Source of the DNA: Turnera subulata | Taxonomy: Eukaryota; Streptophyta; Magnoliopsida; Malpighiales; Passifloraceae | Assembly: GCA_028386065.3 (NCBI GenBank) | Contig: JAKUCV010000901.1 | Coordinates: 80,915-144,914, forward strand | Direction: 5' to 3' | DNA: 64,000 nt | Part shown: piece by piece, positions 33,233-44,934 of the stretch | Layout: every line of letters starts with the position of its first letter | Numbering within the stretch: the stretch's first letter is position 1 | Made by a program: the position numbers and the translations under genes | Notes under the pieces: generated by a model | The model's database searches: none | What the model was told of the DNA's origin: nothing | What the model saw: the letters and a program-made list of their open reading frames with translations, nothing else

Positions 33233-34399
33233 AATCTACTGGGTTATAATACCAAATCAAAGTCCAAACATCAAATGAATCTATCTTAGACTCTAAAATA
33301 TCAATATAATCCAATAAAGAAACTAATAGGTCAAATTTGAGTGTTTAAATGTTAAAGAGAGAGAGAAACATTGTGGTGCGCGCTGCCCTATTTCTCTAGA
33401 GTGCACATAATTACTACTATGTGATTTCCAAGATGTCACAAGTGCTGACCGATCACTGCACTTGTGACATCTTATCACTTGCTTTGAACGTATGAAATTT
33501 TTTTTTTACGGATACTTACTTCCCAAGTTTGATTAGTTGTTAACGTCCTATTTATATTAATAAAATATCCTCAAGGGTTCCTTTTCTCCTTTTTAGGATT
33601 TCTAATTTTCCTTATGGGTTTCTCTCTTCCTCTCCTAAGGTTTATATATTTATTATGTATTATTAATTAAGTAAATCTACATATTCATTATATATACTTA
33701 AATAGTTAAATTGTTCTTAATATAATCGAATCTAAGATTAGGTTGACAAATAATTAAACTTGGAGAGTCCTTACCATATACAAGCGGATTGCTAACTTCT
33801 CAACCAGGTGAACCAATTTTGATGAAAACAAAAATGACGTAACTGAAATATTTTCTTATTTTTTATGACGTAATAGCTATAGTTTTCTTTGTAGATAACG
33901 GATTATTTTATGTAATATTTTAAAAATCTAGTGGAGATGTTTTTTGATCTTGTATTGTTAGCAACGGATGCATGGCCTAGCAGTTGACTTTGGAGAAAAC
34001 AAATACTACAAAAAATATAAACAATGAGACAATTATCACACTGATACAATAAATTTTAATGAAGAGATCACCTATTTTCTCCATATTCCAACTTAATTAC
34101 TAACCATGCAACATCATCAACAACCGCTCAGATCAACTCCTCCATTCCATTCTCACCAACGTTGAGCTACAAACAATAAGTAATCTTTTCGGCATGATGT
34201 ATGGAATGTGGTGCCTCTATAGGTTTTCACACTCTTTACATTCAAGTCGACTCAAAATCTGATTTCCACAATCCGGTCTTGCCCATGGTGATCAAAATGA
34301 CATAACCGTTGGTTCAAGTTCTACTGTTTGAAAGCTTTGCTACAAGAGCCTACAGGAATTGTTCCTGTAAATTATGGAGAATGAAAGTAAGCTAGTATA
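33233..34399. other. AT-rich noncoding stretch with one hairpin
   Basis: No ORF, LTR or RNA gene is visible except the inverted repeat at 33430-33473. It may be older unique or unassigned DNA. Confidence 0.5.
33430..33473. repeat. Perfect 16-bp inverted repeat (hairpin)
   Basis: AAGATGTCACAAGTGC (33430-33445) and its exact reverse complement (33458-33473) surround a 12-base loop. Outside them GTGAT and ATCAC could pair further after a 4-base bulge. Role unknown; it could be a small fold-back remnant. Confidence 0.85.
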
Positions 34400-35639
34400 G
34401 GAATATAATGGCTTCATTACATTTTACCACCCGTACTTTCGGTCAAACTAAGATCACCCCCTGAAAAAAAAAACGGGTTTTGACCTCCTAAACTTTGAAA
34501 TTCCACATTTTACCTCATTTCGTTAAGGTTTTTACATTTGTGTTAGTTAACTTAACGGAATGCATAGATGATGGAGACGTGGCAAGATCATTACCGTTTG
34601 ATTTTTTTATATTTTAATTTTTGGAAAAAAATTTAAAAAAAAAGAAAAAAGACAAACCATCCAATGATTATTATTTTTCTAAGGCAAAATAAAAAGATAA
34701 AATACTTATAACATAGGAAAAGGAAAAATAAAGAAGAAGACATCTGAGGAAAAATTTGGCTTAGTTATCTGTTTGATAATTTTTTTATTATTTTATATAT
34801 AAAAATTTATGAAAAAGAGAACATAAATATAAAATTAATTTTTGGGTTTCTAAAATTTTATAAAAACAAAATTTTTAATTAAAAACATTTTTAAATTGAC
34901 TTTTCAATTTTTTAAAAATTTTAAAAGATGAAAAAAATGAATTTTATATTTTTTTATAGTTTTATTATTTTAAAAATTACAAATATTTTATAAAATGGTA
35001 AAAAGAAAACAAAAAAACGAACTTTAACAACTACTACATTTAAAACAAAAAAAATAAAATATTCAAATGATAGGAGAAAAATGAAAATAATTCGCATGAA
35101 AATTTTGGCCTATTTATGTGTTTGATAAATTTCTTTCTCTTATTTTGTTTTAAAAAAATAAAAAAAAAATTACCAAAAAGGGCTTTAAAAAAATTTTAGC
35201 AGAATTTAAATTTTTTACAAAAGATAAAAAAAAATTCTACTGCACACCAGATTTAGTCACAAAAAAATCATTTGATTATACTTGCTACAATCACAATTAT
35301 ACAAACAATTTTTTTCCTATTTCCTATCTCACACCAAAGCCCCACTCTTCACGAACTCGGTGAAAGCAAGAGCCACCAAACCCAACACCACCCTTCAACG
35401 GCCATGGCAGCCACAAAGAAAATCATGGCAAGCTTGCCGTTAATCTTCTCTGGTGCTACCCAACACCACCTACTGCCACCACCACTATCACTATCACCAT
35501 AACCACAACCATCCCAACCTCCTTCCTCCTTTTCCTCCTCTTCCTACCCCGACCACCGAAAAAATCCAAACCCAACCCAAATGCAAAACCCAAATCCAAA
35601 ATCTAAAATTCAAAAACCAACAAAACTGAAGGATAACCA

Positions 35640-36075
35640 TATTGGCATCAAATAAGGCTCAAGAGAGTACCGAGAAGCCATGGTCTTGGCCAAACCCATG
35701 AGCCAAACAGGAAAGAACCATAGCCACTGCATAATCAGACGGCAAGGAAAGATTTGAAGCCGTGATGTGGGGCTTGAGCTTGTCCACGACAGTAGTGAAG
35801 ACCGAGTAGGACAACTCGTACAAAGACCTCCGCTGTGCATCGCGGAGAAGGGCTTCGAGAGACCAGATGTGCTCGGTGGAGGGTGCGTGGACGGAAGCGA
35901 CGGAGTAGCTGGAGTTGTCGGAGGACGTGAAGCAAGGCAGGGCAAAGGGGGAGTTTCGGCGGGCGGTGGCCGAGGAGGAGGAGGAGGGTTTGGAATTGGA
36001 GGAGGCGAGGGAGGAAGAAAGGGGAGACAGTGAGGGAAGGAGGAAGAGGCGATGGAGCGTTGTATGGGCGGCGAG
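35640..36075 (-). pseudogene. Captured host-gene fragment (HARBI1/ALP1-like?)
   Basis: On the minus strand one frame reads EHIWSLEALLRDAQ, RRSLYELSYSVFTTVVDKL and SDYAVAMVLSCLAHG, then a frameshift, then AKTMASRYSLEPYL. This is ordinary globular protein text with normal codon use, unlike the surroundings. From memory it resembles the N-terminal region of plant proteins derived from Harbinger transposases (HARBI1/ALP1-like), but I could not search. The upstream part is Ser/Pro-rich low complexity. No start, stop or downstream domain is present, so this is a fragment carried between MULE termini. Confidence 0.5.
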
Positions 36076-36260
36076 AAGGATTAGGAGGAGGAGGAAAGAA
36101 AAGAAGAAGAAGAAGAAAAAGGAAAAAAAGAAAAAAAAGGTCGGGTGGAGAAGAACAAAAGAGAAAAAGAAAGAAGAAGGAAAAAAAAGAAAAGAGGAAG
36201 AAAAAAAAAGTCAGAATACGAGTGAGGGAGAAAAAAAAAGAAAAAAAGAGAGAAAGAAAT
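36070..36260 (+). repeat. Purine-rich low-complexity tract
   Basis: GAAGAAGAAAAAGG-type repeats run for about 190 bases inside the MULE. Open frames over it (Lys/Glu/Arg only) are compositional. Confidence 0.85.
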
Positions 36261-36459
36261 AGGGGTACAAATCAACAGTTCAGAGAAATCTACATGTCAA
36301 TCATCTAGAAGAACCATTAACTCTATTAACGGAGTTGGAATCGGGTCAACCGTAGGCCGGTAAACCTCAGAATTACAAAGTTTAGGCCAAAAAAAGTTTT
36401 TATTTCATGGGTGATCCTAGTTTCACCGAAAGTACAAGGGGGTAAAATGTAATGAAGCC

Positions 36460-36741
36460 GGAATATAGTGGTATTAAATCAACATAATTCAACCATTTAT
36501 TAGCTACATTGCTAGGATCTTCCAACAGATGTTCTGACAAAGAAATAGTCTTTAGGCTCCATCCAAGGGTTGATATATGTCGTGTTCGTTCCATTTATGA
36601 TCTCGCAAACACAAGTTATTCCCCTGGTCTTTCAGGTTTGGTCAAGGAAACGAAAGAGCATACTGCTTGTCTGAGTCTAGTTAGAAAATATGGCCAATAT
36701 ATATTACATGACAAAAGAACACATATAACAATAATAATTTT
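36460..36741. other. Unassigned stretch between MULE and LINE
   Basis: Short open frames exist on both strands (36400-36594 minus, 36509-36811 plus) but neither shows a motif I recognise. Confidence 0.4.
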
Positions 36742-38984
36742 GTTTTTTTTTTATCGGAATAGAAAGATCTGTGTTCCCCCGCTAATAGACATAAAGTGCT
36801 TCAGACGCTAGATAGTTCGGCCACTGACCATGGATTGTAAACCTTTGAGACACATTTTGTTTGAGAATCAATTACTATTGCATTGCATAAACTAGTTAGA
36901 AGAATCCTAACAAATTTACCACTCACTCACAGTGAGGAAGTTCAGAATACAGAGATCCTCAAATGGATAGGAAACAGAAACAGTCACAATTACAAAGCAA
37001 AAGTAATACCCTAAAAGTCACACAGATTGTATAGATCAGGGGAAAGGGTTCGAGGCTTTAGGCCAGAGAGACCACTAAAGCGCAACTTGACATCACCACA
37101 AATAGCTGCAAGAACACAATCTGGTGAGTGAGAGCATTTTGTAAAAATTCTCCGATTACGCTCTCGCCCTAAATGGGAGATGCAAGCTGTCCAAACTAGA
37201 CGCAGCAGCATAGACTAAAGGTTGCGTTTCTGCAAAAATTTCTTTGCCCATATGAATTCAATAGACCAGTCCCTAGTAGGCCTTGAAACATAACAAAGCT
37301 GCAGCAACTTGCACCATACAACAGCAGAGTAGGGACAAGCAAAGAAAAGATGGTCACGAGTTTCAATGAAATTTGAGCAAAGAAAGTGGCATCAGAGACA
37401 ATTCCCCATCGCAGGAGTCTGGAACGAGTTGATAACCGATCAAGGATGGCAAGCCAAGCAATGAAACTGTGCTTAGGAATGAATCCTGAAGACCAGTGAA
37501 GTTCCCACGCACTTCTAATAGTAAAAGTTCCTTTGGCAGACAAAGACCAATGAATCTTATCAGATACTCATGAAGGAATGATATGAGCAGTCTCATTCTT
37601 CAGTTGTTCAATTAGAGGCAATCTGGAATTTGGCCAAGACCATGCGTCTTGTGAAATAATAGAGCTAATAGTGGCATGTACTGGGATCTTGGAGGCAGCA
37701 ATAGTAGATGGGGAAATGAGGGTTGATAAGGAACCCCTAGCAAGCCAAGAATCCCACCAAAAGAAAGTAGAACAACCATTACCAATTGAGTGACAAAAAG
37801 CAATAGAAAACTTACTGCGAAGCTTTAAAATCTTCCGAAATCTCCAATTACAATCAGCAAAAACATCAAAACTCCAAATAATGCGATGCCTGATGTAATA
37901 GGCATGTATCCATGCAACCCATAAAGAGCCTGCCTTCACTAAAAGTTGCCATAGATTCCTGGCTATACAGGCTATATTCCAGTCTTTTATACGCTTCACT
38001 CCTAAACCACCTTCTTGTTTTGACAAGGCTAAGTCAGCCCAAGACACTTTAGCTTTTTTAGCATCTGACCATAAAAATGTAGCACATTGTTGCTCAATAA
38101 ATTTTAGAACACGAACAGGTAGGATAAAGATGTTAGCCCAATAGTTTTGGATGCTAAATAAAACAGATATGGCCAGCTGTAATTTCCCACCAAACGATAA
38201 AAGTTTTGCACTCCAAGAACTGATGCGAGCTAAAATCTTGTCTAGGAGAGGCATAAAATGTTGGAAGGAAAGGTGACCAAAAATCAATGGCACTCCTAAA
38301 TAGCGCACAGGAAGCAGACCTTCCTTGAAACCACAAAGCTGAACGAAGTGGTTTTTGTGTGCATCAGAGACTCCAGCTAGGAATACCTCACTCTTGGTTG
38401 GGTTGAATTTGAGTCCAGAAAGGGAGTAGAATTGCTCCAGGATTTGCATGACAATAGTAGTAGATTTAATGCTCCCATCAGGAAAAATCATTAGATCGTC
38501 AGCAAAACATAAGTGAGAAAGAGCAATCATCGAACAACGGGGATGATAAGGAAGAAGATTGTCCGCAACAGCTTGATTTAGTAGACAGGAGAGGACTTCC
38601 ATGGAGATAACAAACAGATAAGGCGAGAGCGGGCCTTCCTGCCGCATGCCTTTACCTCCACCAAAATAACCACATAATGAGCAATTAATTGAAATAGAGA
38701 ACATCACAGACCTTCAGCCAATGAATGAATTTCCCAGGAAAACCCATGGCAGCAAGCACATTCAACAAAAAATTCCAATCTACACAATCAAATGCTTTCA
38801 TCAAGTCGATCTTCATAGTGCAGCGACTAGAGAGACCGGGTCGATGATAGTTGTGTACCACTTCATAAGCCAACAAAAAAATTATCCACAATCCTCCGCC
38901 CAGTTATAAAAGCAGTCTGGTTGCTGCTAATAAGGGATGGAAGACAGTGCTGTAATCGGTTTGCCAAAATTTTGGAGATGTATT
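36742..38984 (-). pseudogene. LINE reverse transcriptase core, zinc domain and 3' end
   Basis: On the minus strand: YISKILANRLQHCLPSLISS and NQTAFITGRRI (38863-38984), DLMKAFDCVDWNFL (38685-38891), then QEGPLSPYLFVISMEVLS and the catalytic box LCFADDLMIF (37568-38707). Downstream is a zf-RVT-like region (TIRSAWELHW.., HSFIAWLAILDRLSTRSRLLRWG, 37196-37596) and a tail reading ERNRRIF (about 37160). Frameshifts lie near 38890, 38700 and 37570. In the family this enzyme copies LINE RNA at a nicked target. A short noncoding 3' region ends in poly(A) at 36743. Confidence 0.9.
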
Positions 38985-39176
38985 TGTAAGTTTCCCTAGA
39001 GCTATTATGACATTCATAACAAGCACAACAAGCAACGGAAACAAGGGAAACTATCCAAGAACCAAGTGAAGCATGCATAAACCGAATAATAATTTTTACA
39101 TACCTGGAAGGTTAGGATCTTTCACCTAACTTGTGTATGGAATCAGCAAGAGCAAGACAACGGCCTGGCTCCTCTA

Positions 39177-39289
39177 GCCATAGGTGTGCTTGGCACTAAC
39201 CGAACCTTAGCAGTGTGCTTAGTTCGGAGCTCGAGGGGCCTGACTACACGATCGTTGTTCTTTTGGCCCACGGAAAACACACACACCAA
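39177..39289. other. 113-bp block that is the unreversed complement of 52462-52574
   Basis: Flanks on both sides (TGGCTCCTCTA before, TTCTTCTATCTTTCAC after) are identical in both LTRs. Inside, each base here is the Watson-Crick complement of the base at the same offset in the other LTR, in the same left-to-right order. For example GCCATAGGTGTG here faces CGGTATCCACAC there, and AAAACACACACACC faces TTTTGTGTGTGTGG. All 113 positions agree. Confidence 0.97.
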
Positions 39290-40054
39290 TTCTTCTATCT
39301 TTCACAAGGAAGAAGAAGAAGAAGAGGAGGTGTTTTTGGTGCTGTCAAAAACGTGCAAAGAGAGGGGAGGGAGCAACAAATATGATCTGATCACTAACTC
39401 TCTCTAATCCCTCAATTAGTGCATAAGTGAATGGCCAACACTAATGGCCCATGATAATGACCTTTCATTATCATGTCCACCATTAGCCATAAGCAGACAT
39501 AAACACTCCTCTCCACTAATCTCTGGTCAATAATTCAGATAATTATTGTCCCAAAACGATCCTGGTTCAACCACGGTTCAACCACGGTCCAACCACACTC
39601 GGTCCAACCATAGTCCAACCACGGTTCAACCAACTGCTCGAATCAACGGTTCTTTGTGTATGACGCTGTAGGCACTTCTAACGTCCGGCAATAATTGTAA
39701 AATCTCATTTTACAATTATAAACAAAGAGCGGCGTCTAGCAACACATCATTGCTTCCCGAACGACAAGATCAGTACTGATTCACTATGCCTCGGAATATG
39801 TCATCGTCCTTTCGTCCCATTACCAAGATCAAACACGAGACATGGAATATGTCAATCTCGTATATGTTTAATCTATGTTTCTTGATCCCCGAGTTAACTA
39901 TATAAAACGGATACCCGCGATATCACCACATCACCTAATCCGAGCATGGCCATGCATTTAACAGTTCAACTCTATCAAGAAACCATCTGATAATATACCC
40001 GTTATATGGGTCGGACGAATCCCCTCTTGATCAATCAAAACCCACTACATACTC

Positions 40055-43000
40055 TGAAACGTCCCGACCCGTATTTACCGTACACAGTAAACACAAGCCG
40101 GAACTGTAACAACCCAACCCAACATGACTCTGCATACAGTGAATAAAACATAAACCCTGGCTCAACAGCCCAAAAATAATAACAACAATATGGCCTTACG
40201 GCCCAACATCAATAACATCGTAACTGGCCCAACGGCCCAACAACAATAATAATCAGCATAGCGGAAGACTTATCAATATGCACAGCGGAAAACTTATGAC
40301 TCACATGACAACATGTGCAAAGCCCAATGCAACTAATGGATCCGAGTCCTGTCCAAGGGATGACGCCGCAGCCTGTCTGGAATGCAATATACCTGAACAA
40401 CAAATAACTCAACCTATGGGATGAAAGCCCGCAGGTGAGGAGTGAGTCTGAAGTGCCCACCGGGTAAACCCATAAGCAAAAATACATATACATACACCGT
40501 AACTATTTCAAGTCACAACACAACAATTAACCAAGGTTCTCACGAACCTTAAATACACACTGGTAATTCTAGACACGCTATTCCAATTTTATTATCAGGG
40601 CCCCTATCACAAGTTAAATGATGGCCGTCGCCTGGTAGTCAAGCTAGCTAGCCTGTGGACCCCGCCTTGGTACCTCCACGTATAACTGGCACAGACAGGG
40701 AGCAGACCCCAAGCACACTCTCCCCCAGCGCCTAAAATATAAATAAAACTGGTACAGACAGGGAGCAGACCCCAAGCACACTCTCCCCTAGCACCATAAA
40801 TCAGACTACCATCTGGCTGTTCCAACATTTAACTGTGACTCACTAGATGTCTAAGTGTATTCAATTTTATTATTTCCTTTCCCTCGACTAATTACCACAT
40901 CTCTATTATCCATCCATTATCTCATTATCCCGAGCAGGCTCGCAGCCTCTCCGCTCGTCTGGATAATAACCAATATCAAACTGTCATCACATAATAGTAC
41001 CCCCGGTACTCAACTCTCACAATTCTACAGTCAACAACTACAATAGTCTTACTTATATCCACAATTCCAACAACAACAATAATATCAACAGCAACAATTA
41101 TCAACCTAATTCGTCACAACAAACCACACACAGCCATAAAGTATCATGCCAGCATCATTGGACACAGTAAGCAAACAGCAACTTGATATCACGGGATGTA
41201 AATAAATATTTACTTAACCTCACCTTAGCCGATTATCAAATACGGAATTCTCAACAGGTTCCAAAGCCGGTTCCACAGGAACTGCTCGATATCATAACCT
41301 ATACAACAAAACAACATGCTAACATAAACGCACATAATCGGTATTTTATGATGCCAAACTGCGTAATAACCCATCCCGGTTCTTATCCCTTATTATTTCC
41401 ATTTATCGAAAATATTTAACCATACGTATTTCCGAATATAATTTCGGTACCATATTTTAATTAAAACTCTTTTCAAAATATATATTTTCATAAAATAACC
41501 ATAATTTCCAAAATAAGAATTATCATAATTTTTTCAGAAAATAATAACGTATTTATAATTTCTAGAAAATATATTGTATTTATCTTTTTCTATGTACATA
41601 TACAATTTAATTTCCAAACACAAAATATATTTAACTTAAATTTACAAAATACATATTTATATACATATACCGAAATCATAATTTTCCAGACGAAATAATA
41701 TACAAATTAAATTTCCAGAAATTAATTTCAAGTTACATATATATTTTTTTCTAATTTAATAATAGTTTCCAAAACAAAACTTAATTATTTAACCAAGTAA
41801 ATATATTTATATTTTAGCAAAAATACCAGATCTAAATTGGCATTAATTTATTCAAAATAACTATATATTTTTTTTCAAAATTGAATATCAGATTATGTTT
41901 AAATAAATATATACATAAATATAGTTTTTTTAAAAAAAATAAAACGAACTGGGCTTGAATAGTGTCGGCCCAGACCAAGGCAGCAGGCCCGAAGCACAGG
42001 CCCGCGTCCAAGACCCGGTCCATCACTGTTCAGCCCAACCCAGAAGCTCAGCGTCAACATAACCCAGAAATCAGTGCGACCCGAATACAATCGGACGGAT
42101 CCTGCAGAAATCGGGTTGCTCACCTCGGGGTTGGCGATGGCGGCGCGACGGCAGGCGCGAGGAAGGGCGACGCAGCATCAACGACGACACGAGGGCGACT
42201 CCAAGGCGGCGGCAAACTGAGCACGGCGGCGGCAGGGGCTGAGCAGGAGCGGCTAAGGCACGACCCGCGGGTTGCACGACGGTTCAATGGCTGTTGGCGG
42301 CGCGTCGACGGACGAAACCGGCAGGAGGCGACGGGGTCTTGATGGCGATGGCGAGACGAGGCCAACGGTGGCGGTGATGCAGCGAACGGATGACCGGAGA
42401 TCTTCGAGGTGAACAGTAGCCGGCGGAAACCAAGGTGACGGTACTGTTCATTTTCTTCCTTTTTCTATTTTCTTCTTCTTTTTTCCTGATTTTCCGAAAT
42501 TCTTTTTTTGATTTTCATTTCTTTTCTTTTTTTTTTCCTCTCACAGTTTCTCTTTTCTTTTTTTTTATTATTTTTTTCATGTTTTTTTTCTTTTCCCTTT
42601 TTTCTTTTTCTCTCTTTTTTTTTTCTTTTTCTCTCTTTTTTTCTTTTTCTCTCTTTTCCTTTTTCTCTCTTTTTCTCTCTTTTCTTTTTTTTTCTTCTCT
42701 TCTTCCTCTCTTCTTCCTTTCCTCTCCTTCTTCTGCTTCCTTCCTTAAATAAACGGTGGATTACTGTAAAACCTGTGATTAAACTATTAATCATGTGAGA
42801 TCAATAATACAAGCGGGTCCGATCCGGACCAGAAAATAACCGATACCTCCTTAGTTATTTTCCGGTGTGATTTTCTGAGAAATTCCGAAACCCGAAAAAT
42901 ACCAACTTAGTTCCGAAAAATCCACGGGAAAATCACGAGCGCGAGAAAACACTCGGATTCGAAAAATGACTCCCGATTTACCTTGAATTAATTACCCAAG

Positions 43001-43077
43001 ATTAATTCAACAGTAAATCATGGTAAAACGACTTCTACAGTCCCGGTAAAATCCAAAATTTTACCCGGGCTGTTACA
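40055..43077 (-). mobile_element. Solo LTR-B (minus) in the copia LTR, TSD TACTC
   Basis: It begins TGAAACGTCCCGACCCG and ends CCGGGCTGTTACA, 3023 bp with no coding internal region. The TSD TACTC is at 40050-40054 and 43078-43082. The sister LTR shows the empty site (53336-53340, CTACATACTCATCATATACCC), proving the exact insert. It resembles LTR-A in ends and in carrying a pyrimidine-rich tract (42450-42735), so it is a related gypsy family. Open frames in it (41962-42365, 42435-42798) are compositional. Confidence 0.93.
42435..42745 (+). repeat. Pyrimidine-rich low-complexity tract in LTR-B
   Basis: About 300 bases of TTTTTCTTTTTCTCTC text. The frames reading Phe/Ser/Leu on plus or Lys/Arg/Glu on minus are not genes. 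Confidence 0.9.
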
Positions 43078-43445
43078 TACTCATCATATACCCAATGACT
43101 ACCCTTATGTCCACCCAGTTATGGATGACTAGGAATAATATCAAAGTACATGACTCATATGTTGGATACCTTGACGATCTCAGGTCGGAGCACAATACAT
43201 CTATAAGAACCACTAATGACATACATATAACGTTCCATGTAGGGTTCTTATGTGGGTCAGTCCGGTCCACAAGTTCTCTAACTTGTACCCGTATGTAGAA
43301 TCCATATCACATATAAATTCTCAACATACGCTAGCCTTAATTTATTATTACAACCCGTCCGTAATAATAACCAACTAGGGACATTTAAGAATACGTCAAG
43401 TATAAACTAGGGTTATAAATATGTGCAAGCAATTATCTCATAATC

Positions 43446-43613
43446 ATATTTATTGGAATAACCTCAATGTATATACATGACTACAATCATCCATAGATTG
43501 GCTTTTGGGCATATAACTAACAATCTCCCACTTGCACTAAAGCCAATCATACATGTATCTAATACCTATGGATGCGCAATGACCATCATGCTTCTGCTGC
43601 GTGAGTGGCTTCG
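43446..43613. repeat. 168-bp duplicate left of the gap
   Basis: It is identical to 43812-43979 on the other side of the N run. It covers the end of the copia 3' LTR, the polypurine tract and the last codons of pol. Confidence 0.95.
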
Positions 43614-43811
43614 NNNNNNNNNNNNNNNNNNNNNNNNNNNNNNNNNNNNNNNNNNNNNNNNNNNNNNNNNNNNNNNNNNNNNNNNNNNNNNNNNNNNNNN
43701 NNNNNNNNNNNNNNNNNNNNNNNNNNNNNNNNNNNNNNNNNNNNNNNNNNNNNNNNNNNNNNNNNNNNNNNNNNNNNNNNNNNNNNNNNNNNNNNNNNNN
43801 NNNNNNNNNNN
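43614..43811. other. Assembly gap (198 N)
   Basis: All bases are unknown. Because the 168 bases on each side are the same, the gap is probably an unmerged contig overlap and not missing sequence. Confidence 0.95.
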
Positions 43812-43979
43812 ATATTTATTGGAATAACCTCAATGTATATACATGACTACAATCATCCATAGATTGGCTTTTGGGCATATAACTAACAATCTCCCACTTG
43901 CACTAAAGCCAATCATACATGTATCTAATACCTATGGATGCGCAATGACCATCATGCTTCTGCTGCGTGAGTGGCTTCG
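43812..43979. repeat. 168-bp duplicate right of the gap
   Basis: It is identical to 43446-43613. Only one copy is expected at the 3' LTR/internal border. Confidence 0.95.
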
Positions 43980-44604
43980 TCAAGGGATCTGCTACATTGT
44001 TCTCAGAAGGAACTTTGCACAGCCTGACATCGCCTCTATCTATGATCTCTCAAATAAGATGATAGCGTCGGAGAATATGTTTGGATCTTTGGTGGAATCT
44101 AGGTTCTTGAGCTTGTGCGATTGTTCCATTGTTGTCACAATAGAGCTCAATCGGACTCTCAATACTAGGAACCACCCCAAGTTCAGTTACGAAGTTTTTA
44201 ATCCAAACAGACTCTTTCGCTGCATCTGAGGCTGCAATGTACTCAGCCTCGGTTGTAGAATCTGCAACTGTCTTTTGCTTAGAACTCTTCCAGCATACAG
44301 CACCACCTCCAAGACAAAACACATAACCTGATTGCGATCTGAAATCATCCCTATCGGTTTGGAAGCTAGCATCGGTGTAACCCTTTACAACGAGCTCATC
44401 AACGCTTCCGTAAACCAGGAATGCATCCTTAGTCCTTCTCAAGTACTTAAGGATGTTCTTAATCGCTGTCCAGTGACTCTCTCTGGGATCAGATTGGTAC
44501 CTACTCGTAACACTCAGAGCATAAGCGACATCCGGTCGAGTATATAGCATGGCGTACATGATAGATCCTATTGCCGAAGCATAAGGGATCTGACTCATCC
44601 GCTC
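43890..44604 (-). pseudogene. Copia pol C-terminus: end of RT and RNase H
   Basis: On the minus strand this reads MSQIPYASAIGSIMYAMLYT at the RT end. RNase H follows with [40 protein letters not shown] and YCDNNGTIAQAQEPRFHQRS. The residues expected for RNase H (Asp in YTDAS, Glu in TEAEY, Asp in YCDN) are present. After 44050 the same product seems to continue to the pol end (PLTQQKHDGH then GIRYMYDWL, about 43900-43975). It is separated from the rest of pol by the insertion at 44605-48132. Confidence 0.88.
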
Positions 44605-44765
44605 TGTGAAGGCCCTCCCCCTGAGGGACCCACCAAATCCAGGTATTGTTACATCACTCCCTCCGCCCGATTAAATCCTTTACCATGCTGCAGCACTAGG
44701 GATTCGAACTCGGGACGTGATGCTTTTTATCCCCCTCAAGGAGAGCACCTTCACCAACTCATCTG
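44605..44765 (-). mobile_element. SINE-like copy 1 (minus)
   Basis: This 161-bp copy is the inverse of copy 2 and lacks the last 8 tail bases. It joins copy 2 head-to-head in CATCTGCAGATG. Confidence 0.65.
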
Positions 44766-44934
44766 CAGATGGGTTGGTGAAGGTGCTCTCCTTGAGGGGG
44801 ATAAAAAGCATCACGTCCCGAGTTCGAATCCCTAGTGCTGCAGCATGGTAAAGGATTTAATCGGGCGGAGGGAGTGATGTAACAATACCTGGATTTGGTG
44901 GGTCCCTTAGGGGGAGGGCCTTCACAAAAAAGGC
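44766..44934 (+). mobile_element. SINE-like copy 2 (plus), tRNA-type B box
   Basis: This 169-bp copy starts at the CTGCAG axis with GATGGGTTGGTGAAGG, has a pol III B-box-like GTTCGAATCC at 44822-44831, and ends with CCTTCACAAAAAAGG. The head region GGTTGGTGAAGGTGCTC could hold a weak A box. A tRNA-derived SINE is the best reading. Copies 1-3 are about 99 percent identical. Confidence 0.65.

Larger units (their letters stand above)
34410..36459. mobile_element. Mutator-like element (Pack-MULE type)
   Basis: Terminal inverted repeats of about 50 bases (GGCTTCATTACATTTTACC.. at 34410 and its inverted counterpart ending 36459) share most positions, including GTACTTTCGGT and ACTA(A/G)GATCACCC. 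The flanks are a 10-bp near-duplication GGAATATAAT (34400-34409) and GGAATATAGT (36460-36469), fitting the 9-10 bp duplications of Mutator elements. The interior has no transposase but holds a host-gene-like piece on the minus strand (35640-36075). The left half is AT-rich and the right part is purine-rich. Confidence 0.87.
38985..43522 (-). repeat. 3' LTR of the second copia element, split by a solo LTR
   Basis: It runs from TGTAAGTTTCCC to GGGCATATAACTAACA and matches 52270-53780 except for the nested solo LTR-B (40055-43082 with one TSD) and a 113-bp block (39177-39289) that does not align normally. Outside the block the two LTRs differ at about 1-3 percent. The polypurine tract (minus: GCAAGTGGGAGAT) abuts it at 43523-43535. 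Confidence 0.92.

Noticed and set aside
36030..36308. Lys/Arg/Glu-only open frames
   Set aside because: These result from a purine-rich low-complexity tract.
39177..39289. Simple inversion or unrelated replacement of the LTR block
   Set aside because: Reverse complement and plain reversal do not align; only the unreversed complement matches at every base.
42435..42798. Phe/Ser/Leu-only and opposite-strand Lys/Arg open frames
   Set aside because: These result from a pyrimidine-rich tract in solo LTR-B.
44822..44831. Functional tRNA gene
   Set aside because: Only a B-box-like motif is present; no cloverleaf can be drawn from the surrounding 70 bases. It fits a SINE.
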